Shown in pieces: positions 58,691 to 64,000 of a stretch of DNA of 64,000 bases. Positions within the stretch are counted from its first letter, which is position 1, and each line of letters begins with the position of its first letter. Under the pieces are notes generated by a model that did no database searches, was not told the origin of the DNA, and saw only the letters and a list, made by a program, of their open reading frames with translations. The DNA lies in assembly GCA_950295325.1 (NCBI GenBank), contig OX485808.1, positions 26,246,527-26,310,526 on the forward strand, given 5' to 3'. This DNA is from Polytrichum commune. Lineage: Eukaryota; Streptophyta; Polytrichopsida; Polytrichales; Polytrichaceae. The position numbers and the translations under genes were made by a program.

Positions 58691-58970
58691 AGTACATTTA
58701 TTGAAACCCCTCCAAGAATAATTACAAAGATCAATATGTAGTATGCCCAACCCTTAATGATTAACCCTTTGTCGCCCCTCAGTGACCTAAGGGGTCATCT
58801 CTTGTCGGGAGAGTATTCTAGATTGCCACCTCACACTATCATCCGGGCTTCCTACTTAACATAGTGACTTTTATATACTTCAAGAAGAGATAGGTGCATG
58901 CCCCATTAGATTTTGTTGATATGAAGGAGAATGATGCACTGAGGTGAAATTGATCCTCGTAGAAGGTCAC
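58691..58970. other. Unassigned DNA
   Basis: No recognisable feature. Confidence 0.4.
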
Positions 58971-59421
58971 TAAGGGCCGGTTTACACTATGAACCATGAA
59001 GTTGGACCAGGGCTCTACAAGGCATCTGATTGGCTGTTGAAGTTCTCCCGGGATAACTTCGGTTTACACTAAGGAAAAAATGGCAGAGGGACCATGGAGG
59101 TCGAGGTCCCCAAAATATATTTTTTAAGGCCTCATAAATGCACTGACATGGTCCAACGGGTTTTGCGGTGACAGAGGAAAGAGAGGTGGTATGGTAGGAA
59201 AAGGCAAGGGCCCATGTCAGAGATAAACCATTTCAATAAATTTTCAATGAATCTACCTTTTATGTGCCTTAATTGTACCATAGCCCATGAGACATACCAG
59301 CACTACCTTGCCCTACCCCTTAAACCGGCTCACACGAGTTTCACCAAACAACGTGGGACATCTAGAACTCAAGAATTCAAGTGCAGATTTGTTTTTTTGG
59401 TCTATCAAATGCAATGTTTGG

Positions 59422-59497
59422 AATTTGGGGGCTTGTAATATACCGTTGAAAAGGTCTTGAAAATACCTTTCCAACGGTATATTACACACCCCAAATT
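59422..59497. repeat. Hairpin with ~34-bp arms inside the Tourist-like element
   Basis: GTAATATACCGTTGAAAAGG (from 59435) pairs with the complement of CCTTTCCAACGGTATATTAC (to 59485), with one mismatch and a 9-nt loop. After a small asymmetric bulge, AATTTGGGG (59422) pairs with CCCCAAATT (59489). Confidence 0.93.
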
Positions 59498-59589
59498 TTT
59501 TGAAAAATTCAGTTGAAAAGAAAAAAAGAAAAATCTGTAGTGGTTTAGTGACTGTAGATCAGGGTAGTCAAAAGAAGTGCAATGGGAAA

Positions 59590-59655
59590 TCTTCTAACAC
59601 TAATTATCAAAGAATTGAAAATTAGTGTTGAGCAAGGTAGGGTGGTAAAGACATT
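59590..59655 (+). repeat. Dispersed repeat R5, copy 1 (inside the Tourist-like element)
   Basis: Reverse-complement match to 63403-63463 (GAATTGAAAATTAGTGTTGA/TCAACATTAATTTTCAATTC, and AGGGTGGTAA/TTACCACCCT). It contains its own short palindrome AACACTAATT...AATTAGTGTT. Confidence 0.85.
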
Positions 59656-60096
59656 AAATATAATAAAACATTAAATATCCTATTTAGTGTAGTGACAACA
59701 CAAGGTACATGTCACATGTAAATTACATTGAGCATGTACAAATTAAATTGCTCATTTTTCTTTTGTAAAAATTGTTGTGAGAAGATTTGCAAGACACATC
59801 TTCGACGCATTTAACAAGAAGTGAAGACAAGTGAAGCCCAAGAGAAGACAAGGAATGATGAAACTCAATTTATATTTTTTCCAAATTGTCCTTTTTGGGC
59901 ATTTATTAAAAAAATCAGCACCTTCACTTTTTGGTGCATGGTCATTCTTCATGGTCCACATTCGGTTTACACCTAGTGAGGGGCCCAAGGCTCTCAAAAC
60001 TATTTTTTTATGAAGTCGGACCATGGAAGTCGGACCATTGACAAAGGCCATCTTTTATGGTCCGACTTCATGGTCCATAGTGTAAACCGGCCCTAA

Positions 60097-61019
60097 GACA
60101 TGAGCAAGGAGGTAAATTATCTTGCATGTGGTGTTGCCCATTGTAAATGTAAGCTATCTTTAGTAGTTTGAGCAACAACCCAAAGAAAACAAGCTCTAAA
60201 GATGGCATTCAAGTTCAATATGAGAGACACTCATCGTCCGGTCAATAAACTTTGACCACCTCTAGAAAAGGCCTATAATCAAAATTTGGAATTTCAATTT
60301 CTCATTTGTATGTATTTTTTATTTTTTATATGTGTATATATTTTAATCCAAAGGCCACATCCATCATGTTATCCTAATTTAGAAAAATGATTTTCATTAG
60401 TTACCTTAGACCCCAACTTTATAAAGTTAACTTTGCAAACATTGCATCTTCTCAAATTTTATTGAAATGATGATAATTTTGTTCCCATGCCTTCATAATT
60501 AAGCTAGCTCTACATGCAAATGGCCAATCAAAACAGATGTTGAAAATAATAGGCTCAAATGTGCTCAACATTAAGGGTGGTATGAATTCTCTAAGTTCAT
60601 TGGAATGCACCCAAGGGCAATACATGGTAGACGTATAATTGTTCATTTTTCTTACTAGGCCACTTCTTCTAGGATATGAAACATGATATTATTACAAGAT
60701 GATGAGCAAATATAAATTAGGTCCATAATCAATTTTCTCATATTTTTTGGAGCTCATATGATTATCTTACTCAATAATTGATATACAAATCCTCATGCTT
60801 GACATTAAATGGTTATATAGTTCCTCCCCCCCTTATGTTGACTATCAGGCCTATAATGGTTAACATATTTTGAACATGCATATAATCCAATCTCTTCTAA
60901 ATGTACATGTCTTTTTGTATTTGTTCTTGGAGCCACACCTAACCACATACCACTTAAATATAGGTGTCCTATCAATATAAATAATTGATTCAGGCACCCA
61001 TTAGGGACACGTTGAAAAA
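60097..61019. other. Unassigned AT-rich DNA
   Basis: No gene supported. Confidence 0.4.
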
Positions 61020-62172
61020 ATTGTTCTAGGAATTGTGAAGATCCAAGGGAATTTGACTATTTTGGGAATTGTGAAGTTCCAAGGGAATTCCAGTGTCCGG
61101 GGAGATTTTTGGGCATAACAGGGTGGAAGACTACTAGTTTCTCAACTACACCACCAAATTTGGCATGATGGAGATTATTACCAGGAACTATGAGAACAAT
61201 AGGATGGCTTACAAGTGGGAAGGCTACCTTCCGGGGAACTATAGTTTCTATTGGTCTTAGGTTTGGGACTTGGCATGCTATGGTAGAGAAATTCACCTAC
61301 TTTGGTTACAACATTCTTTTCTATTGCACCTAAAATATCCATCCTTGCAAAAATGCCTATGGCATAAGGCCGTTGTTGTCAACAAACGGAGGGCCCGCAT
61401 CGCTCCAGCATCTATCTCCAACAATGTGTTTTTTTCTCCTCCTAATACAAGTGAATCAATTAAACACAAGTTTTGGATTGCATTCAAGGGAGGCATGATT
61501 GGTGGTGGACAAATTTCATCATGCATGAGCTTTGCGGGGTTAGGATGGGCAACTTTGATAGTTTTAACTAGAAGCAAGCCCTTTATGGGGAAAGAATCTC
61601 TAAGAAGTTTGCTAAGAAAATCAAGATTGAGCACCTTCTCCAAGGCATCACCTATTGGATGATTGGGATTGAATAGGATGATAGGTTGTTCAACCATAAA
61701 CATTGGCATGAGTCCAAAATGAAACACCTTAATTTGAGATGACCTTGTTATGTACACCAAGGTGGCTTCCGAAAGGGTAGTTAATTTGTTAAGATTAGCG
61801 TATACTTGACCAAAGCCCTCCTCATAGGCTTCGATCAAACTTGGGGTGATAGGAAGGTTCTTTGTAGACACAATAGAATAAAACTCGCATGGAATCGGAA
61901 ATGGCAATGTATGTATGTAGTTAGACACTTTGGTCACTTGGCGGCTTGGGGGTTGTCGTTGGTAGGTGGGGTGGGGGTGCTTCTTGGTTGGGTGGTTTGG
62001 TAGGTTATCCTTGGTGGGTTCTTGTTATTTGGTTCTCTGTTACTTTTATGTGGTAGTGTGGTGCGTATGAGGGGCTCTGCCTCCCCTCAAAGTGGGCACA
62101 TCTTCCTCCCTTGGTTCTTAATTCTTCTGGCACGGGCTTTTTTGGCCTACGGTCTCAAAATAAAATAAAAGT
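61020..62172 (+). mobile_element. LINE family A, longest 3' fragment
   Basis: A plus-strand coding relic includes a 130-codon open stretch (61270-61662) with SCMSFAGLGWATLIVLTRSK and SLRSLLRKSRL. It aligns with the minus-strand translation at 2217-1980. After stops it continues to about 61910 (NRKWQ). The G-rich 3' UTR follows (61945-62030: GGTGGGGTGGGGGTGC), then GAGGGGCTCTGCCTCCCCTC (62068), TTGGTTCTTAATTCTTCTGG, GGTCTCAAAA and an A-rich tail. The antisense strand also has a 214-codon open frame (61937-61293); because homology and the A-tail both point to the plus strand, I regard that frame as spurious. Confidence 0.8.
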
Positions 62173-62319
62173 AACATAACATTGTCCAATGCTTACTAGG
62201 TGTTCCATAGTTATATACTAAGTGTTGTGCACGAACAAATAATGTGTTCATGTAGCCATCATGCTACATGTTTAGCTTGAATCTACAAAACTTTATTCCT
62301 CCTTCACACTACTTGAACA

Positions 62320-63180
62320 CACTAGTAGAAATGTGGTAGTTTCATGACACAAAAATCTAACACGAAGTGACTAGAATGACATAGGGTCAAAACATGGTAA
62401 AGTAAACACAAATTGTACCTTGTCAATTTAGAATGGCAAGTAGCCATATCTCATAGCTAAATTTAAAACAATCAAAGCGAATCATATCAAAGATACTAGT
62501 AAGGTAGGTCATAGTGCCATAACAAATATTTATGCAAGCTTTGAGATTTATATCCATAAAAGTAGATTGTAGAGTTTGTAGAATCTACTTCTATAATTAT
62601 CAGGATTCGGTAAGTAAGAGTGTCATAGGCCTTAAGAATAAGCACTATAATTCAAAATGTGTGGTCCACGTAGGACACAATATGACCTTATCAAATACTT
62701 CAACTATACACATAAATCATAAGAATTTTTGAAACGAAGTAAGTTTTAACTTGAATCAACCACTTAGTTTAGGATCTACTTCATAGGTAACTCTATAACA
62801 CCAATGATGCACAAATATGATACTATATTTGCTTGAAACCTATTGAAGGGCTCCAAAAAAGAAAAGAAAAAAGAAAAGCCAAACCAATGACAAAAAATCT
62901 TATGTGAATTTGAGCCCGTTGGCCCTACCCTACTCAAGAATCCGCTTGGTGCAGGGTAGGGTTTACTACCTACCTTGCGGTGGGTAGGCTCTTGTTTGTA
63001 AAAGTTGAAAGGCTTCATTGATCTTGGAAGGACACATTATATGATAAAGTTGTCACAATACAAGGGCGGACCTTCTTTCTTGTATACTATTATTCCATGC
63101 TTGAGCTCCACATGTTGGTGTCATTCTGGTCAATTTATGTTAGATTCTCGTGTAATGAAACTACCACATTTCCATTAGTG
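62320..63180. mobile_element. CACTA-like non-autonomous element, 861 bp
   Basis: The ends are CACTAGTAGAAATGTGGTAG and, read inward from the right, CACTAATGGAAATGTGGTAG, continuing AGTTTCAT. Subterminal similarity extends to about 75 bp (AATCTAACA and AGAATGACA are shared). The flanking trinucleotides are ACA and AAA, an imperfect fit to the 3-bp duplication of CACTA elements. The interior is non-coding. Confidence 0.8.
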
Positions 63181-63217
63181 AAACATGATTTTAGAACACA
63201 CTTCGCATTTGACACAT

Positions 63218-63320
63218 GTGGTCATTAGTACATGACCTTGTCGACAAGTGTTGAGTCCGATCTACAGTTGCCATAGATTGTATTTGATTATTGTTGGTGG
63301 GGTCATGTGCTAATGACTAC
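63218..63320. repeat. Inverted repeat (20-bp arms)
   Basis: GTGGTCATTAGTACATGACC at 63218-63237 pairs with the complement of GGTCATGTGCTAATGACTAC at 63301-63320, 18 of 20 positions, across about 63 bp. It lies just outside the CACTA-like element. Confidence 0.8.
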
Positions 63321-63402
63321 CCATGCCAAGTGGGAAGAGCATTCTATGACCATGCTTTTGAGTACATTAAATAAAATTTATTATTATTATTATGTTTAGT
63401 GT

Positions 63403-63463
63403 TGTTACCACCCTACCCTGCTCAACATTAATTTTCAATTCTTTGACAATTAGTGTTAGACAT
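63403..63463 (-). repeat. Dispersed repeat R5, copy 2
   Basis: Reverse complement of 59590-59655. It keeps the AACACTAATT-type palindrome and the TTACCACCCTACC block. Confidence 0.85.
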
Positions 63464-63620
63464 AAATGTGCCGCCTACCTTCCCTACTGCCACCTCCATT
63501 ATATATATATATATCCTTACTAACACTAAATTCAAACATGCAACTTCCACATATTACCATAGTTGATATTTAGTGTTTGAGTTTACATTTAGTATTACTT
63601 ACTTTCATAGGGTTATTTAT

Positions 63621-64000
63621 TTATTTATTTTTGAGACAGAAGGCCAACCCAGCCAACGCCAAATGAATTGAGAACAAAAGAGAAAACCGCACCCATCACC
63701 GGGGGGAGGCGGGACACCACCATGTAAACGGAACCAAGAGCAAAACCTCACCACGGAAACCCCCCCCCCCCCCCACCCCACTTGCCAAGGACAACCCCCA
63801 AACCACTTCCCCGCCCCCGAGGCGGGGCAAACACTACCTACCAACTATGTCTCTTCCAATTCCACTCAATATGTAAATTCCTTCTCCTACATAAAACATT
63901 TATGGCCCCCCATGTTTTGTCGAAACCTTGAAGCATTGCCACCGCCGACAAGCTACTGATCTTGATGTGTTCGAGCACTCGGTTCCACGCCGCCTTGGCG
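63621..64000 (-). mobile_element. LINE family A, 3' end, running off the window edge
   Basis: On the minus strand the coding tail enters at 64000 (AAWNRVLEHIKISSLSA, GFDKTWG, IEWNWKR) and is the least damaged example of this segment here. A G-rich 3' UTR with a 16-G run follows (63759-63774 as C on the plus strand), then TTGGCGTTGGCTGGGTTGGC, CTTCTGTCTCA and an (AAAT)n tail (63621-63632). The element continues beyond the window, so the upstream sequence could hold the full reverse transcriptase. Confidence 0.83.

Larger units (their letters stand above)
58974..60093. mobile_element. Tourist/PIF-Harbinger-like element, 1,120 bp, TAA duplication
   Basis: Terminal inverted repeats of 36 bp match at 34 positions, starting GGGCCGGTTTACACTATG and continuing to GGACCA. 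TAA flanks both sides (58971-58973 and 60094-60096). Short copies of the terminal sequence (TTCGGTTTACACYTAG) also occur inside each end, near 59047 and 59963. A further local inverted repeat of AAGTCGGACCAT lies at the right end. No transposase is visible. Its ends share GGGCCGNTTTACA with the 533-bp element at 28019, so both may use one transposase. Confidence 0.92.

Noticed and set aside
61293-61937. 214-codon open frame on the minus strand
   Set aside because: It is antisense to a LINE-A 3' end whose orientation is fixed by the A-tail and by homology to other copies; the protein resembles nothing known.

Overview
The window looks like an intergenic, transposon-packed stretch of a large plant-type genome. 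I see no intact protein-coding gene. The longest uninterrupted frames (260, 214 and 177 codons) lie in decayed retroelements, or antisense to one. The broken frames belong to Ty1/copia polyproteins, non-LTR reverse transcriptase, an RNase H/zinc-finger retroelement, and a DUF7869-like protein. With tRNA-derived SINEs and Tourist-, Mutator- and CACTA-like inverted-repeat elements, this suggests a streptophyte (green alga of the plant lineage or an early-branching land plant). I cannot name the species, and the assignment is an inference.

Layout. 0-10 kb: a dispersed repeat pair, the 3' end of a LINE (family A, minus strand), a 78-bp-arm hairpin, and a minus-strand copy of the RNase H/zinc-finger element (family B). 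10-25 kb: a SINE with target duplication, a 113-bp LINE-A stub with target duplication, a tandem array of about 157 bp, and a 2.65-kb Mutator-like element bounded by a perfect 9-bp duplication. 25-31 kb: a broken copia polyprotein, another LINE-A 3' end, a 533-bp Tourist-like element and the best family B copy. 31-38 kb: a 155-bp tandem array, a 291-bp element with a 9-bp duplication, two SINEs, an inverted-repeat element and a nearly perfect 145-bp hairpin. 41-44 kb: a DUF7869-like pseudogene and a second copia remnant. 45-56 kb: at least five diverged copies of one repeat whose head is a short palindrome (TGTGAGC...GCTCACA); two lie head to tail and each carries its own minisatellite. 55.8-58.1 kb: a LINE reverse transcriptase pseudogene interrupted by one of those repeats. 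58-64 kb: a third tandem array of about 150 bp, a 1.12-kb Tourist-like element, LINE-A 3' ends and an 861-bp CACTA-like element.

How the parts relate. Two SINEs end in almost the same roughly 30-nt tail (ending CCTTCTGTCTCA plus poly-A) as the LINE-A copies. This is the pattern expected if LINE-A supplies the reverse transcriptase that mobilises the SINE. One SINE stub has a perfect 16-bp target duplication, so that activity may be recent. No host gene, rRNA gene, convincing tRNA gene or CRISPR was found.
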